This document shows positions 1 through 6,416 of a DNA stretch of 6,416 bases, in pieces. The stretch is taken from contig JBJHBG010000171.1 of NCBI GenBank assembly GCA_050485385.1, forward strand, positions 1-6,416, in the 5' to 3' direction. The stretch comes from RECO01 sp050485385. GTDB taxonomy: Bacteria; Pseudomonadota; Alphaproteobacteria; Geminicoccales; Geminicoccaceae. Both the position numbers and the translations under genes were made by a program. The notes beneath the pieces were generated by a model. That model did not search any database. It was not told where the DNA came from and saw only the letters and a program-made list of their open reading frames with translations. Numbering within the stretch: position 1 is the first letter of the stretch; every line of letters starts with the position of its first letter.

Positions 1-608
1 TCACCTGGTCGCTGGTGGCGCGCACGCGGGGCTTTCCGCGGTAGCGCCACACCGTCATCATTTCCGACGACTAACCGCCCGAGATCCGGGCAATCTTCGA
101 GCACGGCCGCCTGCCGGAGACGCCCACGGTCTACGTCTGCGCGCACGACCGGACCGATCGCGACGCGATGCCCCCGGGCGACGGCGAGCGGCTGCTCTGC
201 TTGGTGAACGCGCCAGCGGCGGGCGACGTCCGAACCTTCGACGACGAGGAGATCGAGCGATGCGCGGAACGGACCTTCCGGCACCTGACACGGCTCGGCC
301 TGGAGGTGGAACGCCGGGCCGAAACGACGGCGACCACCACGCCCAACGACTTCGAGCGGCTGTTCCCGGCGACGGGGGGAGCGCTGTACGGCCGGGCGTC
401 GCACGGCTGGATGGCGTCGTTCCAGCGTCCGGGGGCGACGACACGGCTGCCGGGACTGTTTCTCGCGGGCGGCAGCGTGCATCCGGGACCGGGGGTGCCG
501 ATGGCGGCGATCTCGGGCCGGCTCGCGGCGAGTGCGACGCTACGCTACCTCGCTTCGATACGCCGGTCGGTGCCGGCGGCTACCGCTGGTGGTACGTCGA
601 CGCGCTGA
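1..608 (+). pseudogene. crtD: crtD 3' part, carotenoid 3,4-desaturase, interrupted by two in-frame stops
   Basis: CrtD (hydroxy/methoxyneurosporene desaturase) is a CrtI-type FAD enzyme that adds the C-3,4 double bond to 1-hydroxylated or 1-methoxylated acyclic carotenoids. The 5' part lies outside the window. Codons run from base 3 to the TGA at 606-608. Family features seen in order: LVARTRGFP, PTVYVCAHDR, ERLLCLVNAPA, FPATGGALYG, ASHGWMASFQRPG, and the C-terminal FAD-binding stretch LAGGSVHPGPGVPMAAISGR. Two codons break the frame, TAG at 42-44 and TAA at 72-74, both inside recognisable CrtD sequence. The TAA falls where I expect a Tyr after SDD, so TAC to TAA would explain it. After base 74 the frame is open. 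An ATG at 168 could give a 146-residue C-terminal fragment, but it would lack the N-terminal dinucleotide-binding fold and is unlikely to be an enzyme. The 3' end is shared with crtC in another frame. Family identity is very secure; whether the stops are real mutations or sequence errors is open. Confidence 0.8.
246..251 (+). promoter_or_regulatory. Shine-Dalgarno of crtC inside crtD
   Basis: GAGGAG lies eight bases before the ATG at 260. It also encodes part of the acidic run DDEEIE of crtD. It decides the crtC start, because the frame contains no other ATG, GTG or TTG between 260 and the conserved CrtC core that begins near 554. Confidence 0.6.
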
Positions 609-1462
609 GCGACGACGGCAGGAGCGGGCTCACCCTCATCGCCCTCGTCGGCAGCGTGTTCTCGCCCTACTACGCCTGGGCCGGCCGCAAGGCACCGCTC
701 GACCACGCGGCCCTCAACGTCGCGCTCTACGGGGCCGGCGGCAAGCGCTGGGCGATGACCGAGCGGCGGCAAGGCGCGGTCGAGCGCACGGCGACGAGCC
801 TGCGCCTCGGCCCGAGCCGACTGGCGTGGGACGGCCGGACCCTCACCGCCGACGTCGACGAGGTCGGCGCGCCGCTCCCGCAACGCATCCGGGGCCGCAT
901 CCGCCTGCATGCGCCAGTCCTCACCGGCCATGTCGAGACGCTGCATGCGGCAGGCGGCCACCAATGGTCGCCGATCGCACCCGCGGCCCGTGTCGAGGTG
1001 GAGCTGGAACGGCCGCGTCGGTCCTGGTCGGGGGTGGGCTATCTGGATGCGAACTGGGGTGCGCGTCCCCTGGAGACCGACTTCGCGCGGTGGGACTGGT
1101 CCAGGGCCGATCTCGGCGACGGGGCGGCGGCGATCCTCTACGACGTGACACCACGCGACGGCCACGGTCCCGCGCTCGGCCTCCGGATCGAGGCCGACGG
1201 CAGCGTTCACCGCTTCGCGCCGCCCGAGCGGCATGCGTTGCCCCTGACCCGCTGGCGGGTCGCGCGGGCGACCCAGAGCGAAACCGTGCCGCGCGTGGTG
1301 GAAACGCTGGAGGACACGCCCTTCTACGCCCGCTCGCTGGTCGCCGGCACGCTGCTCGGCCGGCCGGTCACGGCGATGCACGAGAGCCTGTCGCTCGACC
1401 GCTTCGCACGCACCTGGGTGCGCCTACTCCTCCCCTTCCGCATGCCGCGCACGCTGCGCTGA
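260..1462 (+). CDS. crtC: CrtC, carotenoid 1,2-hydratase (hydroxyneurosporene synthase), start inside crtD
   Basis: CrtC adds water across the C-1,2 double bond of neurosporene, lycopene or their derivatives, making tertiary 1-hydroxy carotenoids without a cofactor. The core is unmistakable: GGYRWWYVDALSDDG (575-619), VGSVFSPYYAWAGR (647-688), NVALYG, RWAMTER and GYLDANWGARPLE (from 1037). Candidate catalytic residues are HQW (His codon 959, Trp 965) and YLD (Tyr 1040, Asp 1046). Their 27-residue spacing matches the H239/W241 and Y266/D268 pairs I recall from mutagenesis of Rubrivivax CrtC. I chose ATG 260 because it has a strong GAGGAG and no other standard start precedes the core. It gives 400 residues, near the roughly 44 kDa I recall for purified CrtC. 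The first ~98 residues are Gly/Ala/Arg-rich and look like crtD read out of frame, so the true N-terminus is less certain than the function. The gene overlaps crtD by 349 nt. A 97-bp gap follows it. Confidence 0.87.
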   Translation: MRGTDLPAPDTARPGGGTPGRNDGDHHAQRLRAAVPGDGGSAVRPGVARLDGVVPASGGDDTAAGTVSRGRQRASGTGGADGGDLGPARGECDATLPRFDTPVGAGGYRWWYVDALSDDGRSGLTLIALVGSVFSPYYAWAGRKAPLDHAALNVALYGAGGKRWAMTERRQGAVERTATSLRLGPSRLAWDGRTLTADVDEVGAPLPQRIRGRIRLHAPVLTGHVETLHAAGGHQWSPIAPAARVEVELERPRRSWSGVGYLDANWGARPLETDFARWDWSRADLGDGAAAILYDVTPRDGHGPALGLRIEADGSVHRFAPPERHALPLTRWRVARATQSETVPRVVETLEDTPFYARSLVAGTLLGRPVTAMHESLSLDRFARTWVRLLLPFRMPRTLR

Positions 1463-1559
1463 GCTTCGCCGCGCCGGAACCCGATCCGCCGGACAGCGGT
1501 TGATGACGGCATCTGCGACCATAGGTGCTAGGGGACATCGAACCCGGAAAGGACCGACG
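1463..1559 (+). other. crtC - cytochrome b561 intergenic gap
   Basis: This 97-bp gap holds the ribosome binding site of the next gene. I see no convincing rho-independent terminator: the best inverted repeat is a four-base CGGA/TCCG stem near 1477-1490 with no T-run. TTGATG at 1500 with TAGGTG at 1522 is only a weak -35/-10 resemblance. Co-transcription of the b561 gene with crtDC is possible. Confidence 0.4.
1546..1553 (+). promoter_or_regulatory. Shine-Dalgarno of the cytochrome b561 gene
   Basis: GGAAAGGA lies six bases before the ATG at 1560. It favours that start over the in-frame TTG at 1500 and ATG at 1503, which have no comparable purine run and would add 20 polar, unconserved-looking residues. 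Confidence 0.65.
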
Positions 1560-2117
1560 ATGCGCACAGCGGGCCACGAGGGCTACGATACCGTGCAGCG
1601 GGTGTTCCACTGGCTGACCGTCGCCTGGGTCCTGGTGATGATCCCCGTGGGCATCGCCATGACCCACGACGCCTTCAAGCCGATACAGGACCAGCTCTTC
1701 ATCGTGCACAAGAACGGCGGCACGCTGCTCATCCTCGTTCTGGTCGGCCGCCTCGCGTGGCGGCTGACGCATCCCCCCACCCCGCTGCCCGCAAGCCTGC
1801 CGTCGATCCACCGGCGCGTCTCGAAGCTCACCCACGCGCTGCTCTACGTCCTGCTATTCACGATGGTGATTACCGGCTATCTGCGCGTCGTCGGCGGCGG
1901 CTTTCCGATCGAGCTTCTGAATTTCCTGGGTATCCCGCCGCTCGTGCCCAGTCTCGGCGATGCTGCGACCACGCTTTCCGCCGTCCACAAGTTCACGGCC
2001 TACGCCTTGGTGGTGGTCGCGGTGATCCACGTCACCGCCGCGTTGCAGCATGCGCTCGTCCAGAAGGACGAAGTGATGCAACGCATTTGGCCGCCGGTTG
2101 CCCCCAAGGGAGGTTGA
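1560..2117 (+). CDS. cytochrome b561-type di-heme membrane protein
   Basis: A 185-residue integral membrane protein of the bacterial cytochrome b561 family (YodB/CybB type). Four hydrophobic segments lie near residues 18-34, 52-68, 92-110 and 143-162. Family signatures are RVFHWLT (His17) in helix 1, VHKNGG (His50) at helix 2, THALLY (His92) in helix 3, and VHKFTAYALV plus VIHVTAALQH (His143, His157) in helix 4. His17, His50, His143 and His157 are the best candidates for binding two b hemes. Members exchange electrons with quinone; E. coli CybB is a superoxide:ubiquinone oxidoreductase. The substrate here is not known. The gene follows crtC on the same strand and ends one base from the convergent crtB stop. 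It is not a standard PGC gene to my knowledge. In Rhodobacter this side of crtB carries tspO/crtK, which is a different family. Possible roles, by inference, are superoxide or quinol handling during phototrophic growth. Family call is firm; physiological role is open. Confidence 0.88.
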   Translation: MRTAGHEGYDTVQRVFHWLTVAWVLVMIPVGIAMTHDAFKPIQDQLFIVHKNGGTLLILVLVGRLAWRLTHPPTPLPASLPSIHRRVSKLTHALLYVLLFTMVITGYLRVVGGGFPIELLNFLGIPPLVPSLGDAATTLSAVHKFTAYALVVVAVIHVTAALQHALVQKDEVMQRIWPPVAPKGG

Positions 2118-2118
2118 G

Positions 2119-3166
2119 TCAGGACCGTGAGCCCAGTCGCTCGAGCTGTTGCTGTTCCAGCCGGGTGAACAGGTCGACGACCCAGCCGACCTTGTCGTCG
2201 ATGGAGCCCGCCGACGGCCGGACCGCCGCGACGGCCTGCGGCAGGGGCGCGTTCGCCACGGCGTCGACCAGAAACCGCACCTCGGCGAGACAAGGCCCGT
2301 GGTCGTGCCGCGCGGCAACCACCGTTGCCGCCAACGCGCGCATCAAGAGCCATGCCTTGCGCCTTGCCGGCACGACGGCCCGCAGCGACACGGAATCCCG
2401 GCCGCGCCGTTCCAACTCGCGGCCGATCTCGGCGTAGAGCAGGCGGGCGGCGTGGATGCTCGGCCGGCAGGCCAGGGGCAGTTCGGCGATGCCCCGATGG
2501 GCGGCAGCGTAGCGCAAGTCGGCCGCCTCCAAGAGACGCTGCACCACCCGGGCCAAGCGCGCATCGAACCGTGGCTCGGCGAGCCAGCGGTCGGGATCGA
2601 TGCCCGCCTCGCGCATCCAGGCACGCGGCAGGTAGAGCCGGCCGTTGCGGGCATCCTCGCCGACGTCGCGGGCGATGTTGGTGAGCTGCATCGCCAACCC
2701 CAAGTCGCAGGCGCGGGCGACGACATCGGGATCGCGGCGGCCCATGAGGAGCGTCATCATCGCTCCCACCGTGCCCGCGACCCTGGCGCCGTAGGCATGC
2801 AGGTCCTCCAGCGTCTCGTAGCGGCGGCCGGTCGCGTCCCACTCCAGCCCTTCGATCAGCGCGTCGAGCAGGGGGCGCGGCAGGGCGAAGCGCCGCACCA
2901 CGTCGGCGAGCGCGCGGTCGACCGGGTCGGGCATCGGGTTGCCCGCGTAGAGCCGGTCGAGCCGGCGCCGGAGGCCGGCGATCGTCGCGGGCGTGGCGTC
3001 GTGCCGGTCGACCACGTCGTCGGCGACGCGGCAAAAGGCATAGAGCGCGTAGGCCGGCCGACGGACCGGCTGCGGCAGCACCAAGGAGGCGGCATAGAAG
3101 CTGCGCGAGCCGGTGCGGATCATCGCCTTGCACGCAAGGAGATCGGCGTCGGCCGCGAGCGGCGCG

Positions 3167-3186
<20 letters not shown>
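2119..3186 (-). CDS. crtB: CrtB, 15-cis-phytoene synthase
   Basis: CrtB makes phytoene from two geranylgeranyl diphosphates via prephytoene diphosphate, the first committed carotenoid step. It is a soluble or membrane-associated Mg-dependent trans-isoprenyl diphosphate synthase of the squalene/phytoene synthase family. Counting from the ATG at 3186 (355 residues), the signatures are RTGSRSFYAAS (25-35), the first Asp-rich motif DDVVD (56-60), the RVAGTVG region (135-141), the second Asp-rich motif in NIARDVGED (170-178) and RLYLP (183-187). Both diphosphate/Mg-binding motifs are complete. I chose ATG 3186 because it gives a normal family length and a 20-nt overlap with the crtI 3' end. An in-frame GTG at 3228 would add 14 basic residues, and ATG 3123 would cut into the conserved N-terminus. 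No strong Shine-Dalgarno precedes 3186, so coupling to crtI translation is likely. The TGA lies one base from the stop of the convergent b561 gene. Confidence 0.95.
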
Positions 3187-4702
<1,516 letters not shown>

Positions 4703-4758
4703 AGATTGACTCTCTACACGACACCCGCGCCGGAGACCAGCCCGGATCCGACGCCCAG
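4703..4758 (-). promoter_or_regulatory. bchO-crtI intergenic region, probable crtI leader
   Basis: This 56-bp gap is the only sizeable non-coding stretch in the minus-strand block. It is less GC-rich near crtI (ACTCTCTACACGACA on the plus strand) than the flanking genes. It contains the outer half of the PpsR/CrtJ-like palindrome and an isolated CGGATCCG palindrome (4743-4750). I see no terminator with a T-run and no confident -35/-10 pair, so crtIB could have its own promoter or be read through from bchDO. Confidence 0.4.
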
Positions 4759-5637
4759 TCAGACCTCCGCCCAAAGTCGGTCGATCAGGCCCGCGACCCT
4801 GGGCGGGTCCTCCTCGTGCGCGAGGTGGCCCAGCCCTTCCAGCCGTTCCAGACGGGCGCCGGCGACGGTGCGCTGGATGCGCTCCGCCTCGGTCGGGTCG
4901 ATGGCCCTGTCCTCGCTGCCGACGACGAGTGCGAGCGGGCGGCCGAGCAGAGCCATTTCGGTCTCGAGGCCGCGCAGGTTCCAGTTGGCCATCATGCCGA
5001 GCGCCGCGCCGAAATGGGCCGGGCGGCGCGCGAGACGGGCGTAGAGCTCGACCCCTTCGGCCGACAGGCGGGAGCCGGTGCCGCCGATCAGCCGCTCGGC
5101 GGCGCGGCGGTCCGTCTGCCAAGCGAAGAAACGGGGCGCCAGCGGGTTGAGGAACAGCAGCTTGGCGAGCGGCGAGGCGACCGGGCCGAGCGGTCCGGCG
5201 AACGGCAGGAAGGCGCCGTTGAGGGCGACCAGCAGGCGCGGACGGATGCGACCGTCGAGGCAGGCGCGGGCGAGGATCGCCGCCCCCGCCGAGTGCCCCA
5301 CCGCCAAGGCGGGCGGCGCGTCCAGCAGCTTCAGGAGTTCGGCGACCCCCTCGGCCATGGCCGGCAGCGACAGGCGGAAGAACGGCACCGGCGCGGAGAA
5401 GCCGTGACCCGGCAGGTCCATGGCGACGACGCGGAAGCGCTCGGCCAGGAGCGGCGCCAGGTCGCGCCAGCTATGGGTGGCGGCGCCGACGCCATGGACC
5501 AGCACCACGACCGGCCCGGTGCCCATGTCCTGGACGTGCCAAACCGACCCGCGCGCCTCGACGAAGCGGCTGGCCGCCCGGTTGGGCCAGTCACGACCGT
5601 CGACCTCCCAGTCCGGCCGCTCGCTTCGGCAGTACAT
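4759..5637 (-). CDS. bchO: BchO, alpha/beta hydrolase linked to magnesium chelatase
   Basis: A 292-residue alpha/beta-hydrolase-fold protein of the BchO family, which is regularly encoded with bchI and bchD. Its biochemical reaction is not established as far as I know. The family N-terminus GRDWPNRAASRFVEA is at 14-28. The oxyanion region HGVGAATHSWRDLAPLL is at 49-64. DLPGHGFS is at 74-81. The nucleophile elbow GHSAG puts Ser116 as nucleophile. Asp243 (GSEDRAI) is the likely acid, and His271 in GLGHLAHEEDP the likely base. The triad looks complete, so an active hydrolase is expected. The start is ATG 5637, whose A is also the last base of the bchD stop (TGATG), a translational coupling arrangement; no clear Shine-Dalgarno is seen. 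No signal peptide is apparent. A role in supporting Mg insertion into protoporphyrin IX is inferred from context and family, not from the sequence. Confidence 0.93.
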   Translation of the reverse strand: MYCRSERPDWEVDGRDWPNRAASRFVEARGSVWHVQDMGTGPVVVLVHGVGAATHSWRDLAPLLAERFRVVAMDLPGHGFSAPVPFFRLSLPAMAEGVAELLKLLDAPPALAVGHSAGAAILARACLDGRIRPRLLVALNGAFLPFAGPLGPVASPLAKLLFLNPLAPRFFAWQTDRRAAERLIGGTGSRLSAEGVELYARLARRPAHFGAALGMMANWNLRGLETEMALLGRPLALVVGSEDRAIDPTEAERIQRTVAGARLERLEGLGHLAHEEDPPRVAGLIDRLWAEV

Positions 5638-6416
5638 CAGCGGCGCCCGTCGAGCACGCCGGAGGTGCGCACCGCCCGCGACAACATGGCTGCATCGGCG
5701 CGCGGCAGCGCCAAGTAGTGGGCATCCATGGCGGCGGCGAGGTCCCTCGCCAAGGGCTCGGGCTTGGCCGAGGTGTCGATCAACAGGCCCATGACGGCAC
5801 CCGCGGCCATCCGCCGCGCCGCCGCGAGGGCGTCCTGTTGCGCCCGTGCCCGGCCGCCGGTGCCGTCGCGCGCCACGTTGGCCCGACCGTCGGTGAGCAG
5901 CACCACGACCGGCGTCTGGCCGGCTCGGCGCGCCTGTTCGGCAAGGGTCGCCGCCGCGTCGAGGGCGGCGGCGATCGGCGTGCCGCCGCCGCCGGGCAGG
6001 CCGCCGAGTGCCCGCTTCGCACGGGCGAGCGAGCGGGTCGGCGGCAACACCAGTTCGGCACCGCTGCCGCGAAACGCCACGACCGCCACCCGGTCGCGGC
6101 GGACGTAACAGTCGGCCAGCAGCAGTTCCACAGCACCCTTGGCCTCGGCCAACCGGTGCAGCGCCGACGAGCCCGAGGCATCGACCACGAAGATCGCCGT
6201 GCTCTCGCCACGCTGCTCGAAGCGGACGATGCGGAAGTCGTCCTGCCTTACCTCGACGCGAGTGCCGCCGGATGCGCGGCGACGCAGAGGCTGCCAGGGG
6301 GCGGCGGCGCGCAGGGTCTCGACGAGGTTGAGCCGGGCGCCCGACCGCGGCAGGCCGCGGCGCGCGCCGAGCGGGCGGCCACGCAGCTTCGAGGCCCGCA
6401 GCGCACCCGCCGTGCC
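5637..6416 (-). CDS. bchD: BchD, magnesium chelatase subunit D, C-terminal part (5' end off window)
   Basis: BchD forms the ATP-dependent motor complex with BchI and works with the porphyrin-binding BchH to insert Mg2+ into protoporphyrin IX. Only the last 259 residues are present; the frame is open to the right edge, so the AAA+ domain and the acidic/proline linker lie beyond base 6416. Counting from the edge, residues 10-40 carry LRGRPLGARRG and NLVETLRAAAPWQ, the conserved run before the integrin I (von Willebrand A) domain. The domain has a complete metal-binding (MIDAS) set: DASGS (79-83), Thr146 in GGGGTP and Asp176 in LLTDGRAN. EAKGAVELLLADCYVRRD is strongly family-like. The stop TGA (5639-5637) overlaps the bchO ATG by one base. 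bchI is expected further right, on the common bchIDO pattern. Identity is secure. Confidence 0.95.
   Translation of the reverse strand, partial: GTAGALRASKLRGRPLGARRGLPRSGARLNLVETLRAAAPWQPLRRRASGGTRVEVRQDDFRIVRFEQRGESTAIFVVDASGSSALHRLAEAKGAVELLLADCYVRRDRVAVVAFRGSGAELVLPPTRSLARAKRALGGLPGGGGTPIAAALDAAATLAEQARRAGQTPVVVLLTDGRANVARDGTGGRARAQQDALAAARRMAAGAVMGLLIDTSAKPEPLARDLAAAMDAHYLALPRADAAMLSRAVRTSGVLDGRR

Noticed and set aside
3..74. Stop-codon recoding or readthrough as the explanation for the crtD stops
   Set aside because: Both TAG and TAA would have to be read as sense, yet the other genes have no internal stops of either kind. Mutation or sequence error is simpler.
545..1381. Long minus-strand reading frame opposite crtC (278 codons)
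   Set aside because: It is Arg/Ala/Gly-rich with no recognisable motif, and lies wholly antisense to a clear crtC. Such frames are common in GC-rich DNA.
1477..1490. Possible terminator hairpin after crtC
   Set aside because: The stem is only four base pairs and there is no following T-run.
532..1503. Plus-strand frame beginning with GTG at 532 as an alternative crtC start
   Set aside because: It is not in the crtC frame, and its translation is Arg-rich with no CrtC motif. A frameshift joining it to crtC is not needed, because the overlapping crtD and crtC ends are both consistent here.
1500..1559. TTG 1500 or ATG 1503 as start of the b561 gene
   Set aside because: The GGAAAGGA six bases before ATG 1560, and the position of the first helix relative to that start, fit the family better.
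4703..5122. Upstream extension of the crtI frame, giving a 651-residue protein
   Set aside because: The extra 140 residues are Arg/Pro/Gly-rich and lie out of frame over bchO. CrtI starting at 4702 has the normal family length and layout.
5637..6188. A separate 183-residue von Willebrand A protein starting at GTG 6188
   Set aside because: The frame continues without a stop to the window edge with BchD sequence, so this GTG is an internal Val codon just before the MIDAS motif.

Overview
This window is a piece of a photosynthesis gene cluster (PGC) from a GC-rich purple phototrophic proteobacterium. An alphaproteobacterium is most likely; other purple proteobacteria cannot be excluded from sequence alone. 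The evidence is a tight block of carotenoid genes (crtD, crtC, crtB, crtI) beside bacteriochlorophyll genes (bchO, bchD). These belong to the spirilloxanthin/spheroidene-type pathway and to the magnesium-chelatase step.

Layout. Plus strand, left: the 3' part of crtD (1-608, interrupted by two in-frame stops), crtC (260-1462, starting deep inside the crtD 3' end) and a di-heme cytochrome b561-type membrane protein (1560-2117). Minus strand, right, read from the right edge: the 3' part of bchD (6416-5637), bchO (5637-4759), crtI (4702-3167) and crtB (3186-2119). The two blocks converge tail to tail at 2117/2119 with one base between the stop codons. bchD-bchO (1-nt overlap) and crtI-crtB (20-nt overlap) look translationally coupled. 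A 56-bp gap before crtI, with PpsR/CrtJ-like elements at the crtI start, is the most likely control point in the right-hand block.

Pathway. CrtB condenses two geranylgeranyl diphosphates to phytoene. CrtI desaturates phytoene towards neurosporene or lycopene. CrtC hydrates the 1,2 end double bond, and CrtD normally adds the 3,4 double bond. BchD is the integrin-I-domain subunit of the BchHDI magnesium chelatase at the first committed step of bacteriochlorophyll synthesis. BchO is the alpha/beta hydrolase that usually travels with bchID.

The points most worth a second look are: (1) crtD carries TAG and TAA in frame within conserved sequence, both upstream of the crtC start; (2) crtC appears to start at ATG 260 with a strong Shine-Dalgarno, giving a 349-nt overlap in two frames; (3) a cytochrome b561 lies between crtC and crtB, where the tspO/crtK gene sits in Rhodobacter-type clusters; (4) imperfect PpsR/CrtJ-like palindromes lie at the crtI start codon. 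I saw no RNA gene, mobile element, CRISPR array or tandem repeat. I found no wholly new system; the window is a known pathway with some unusual details.
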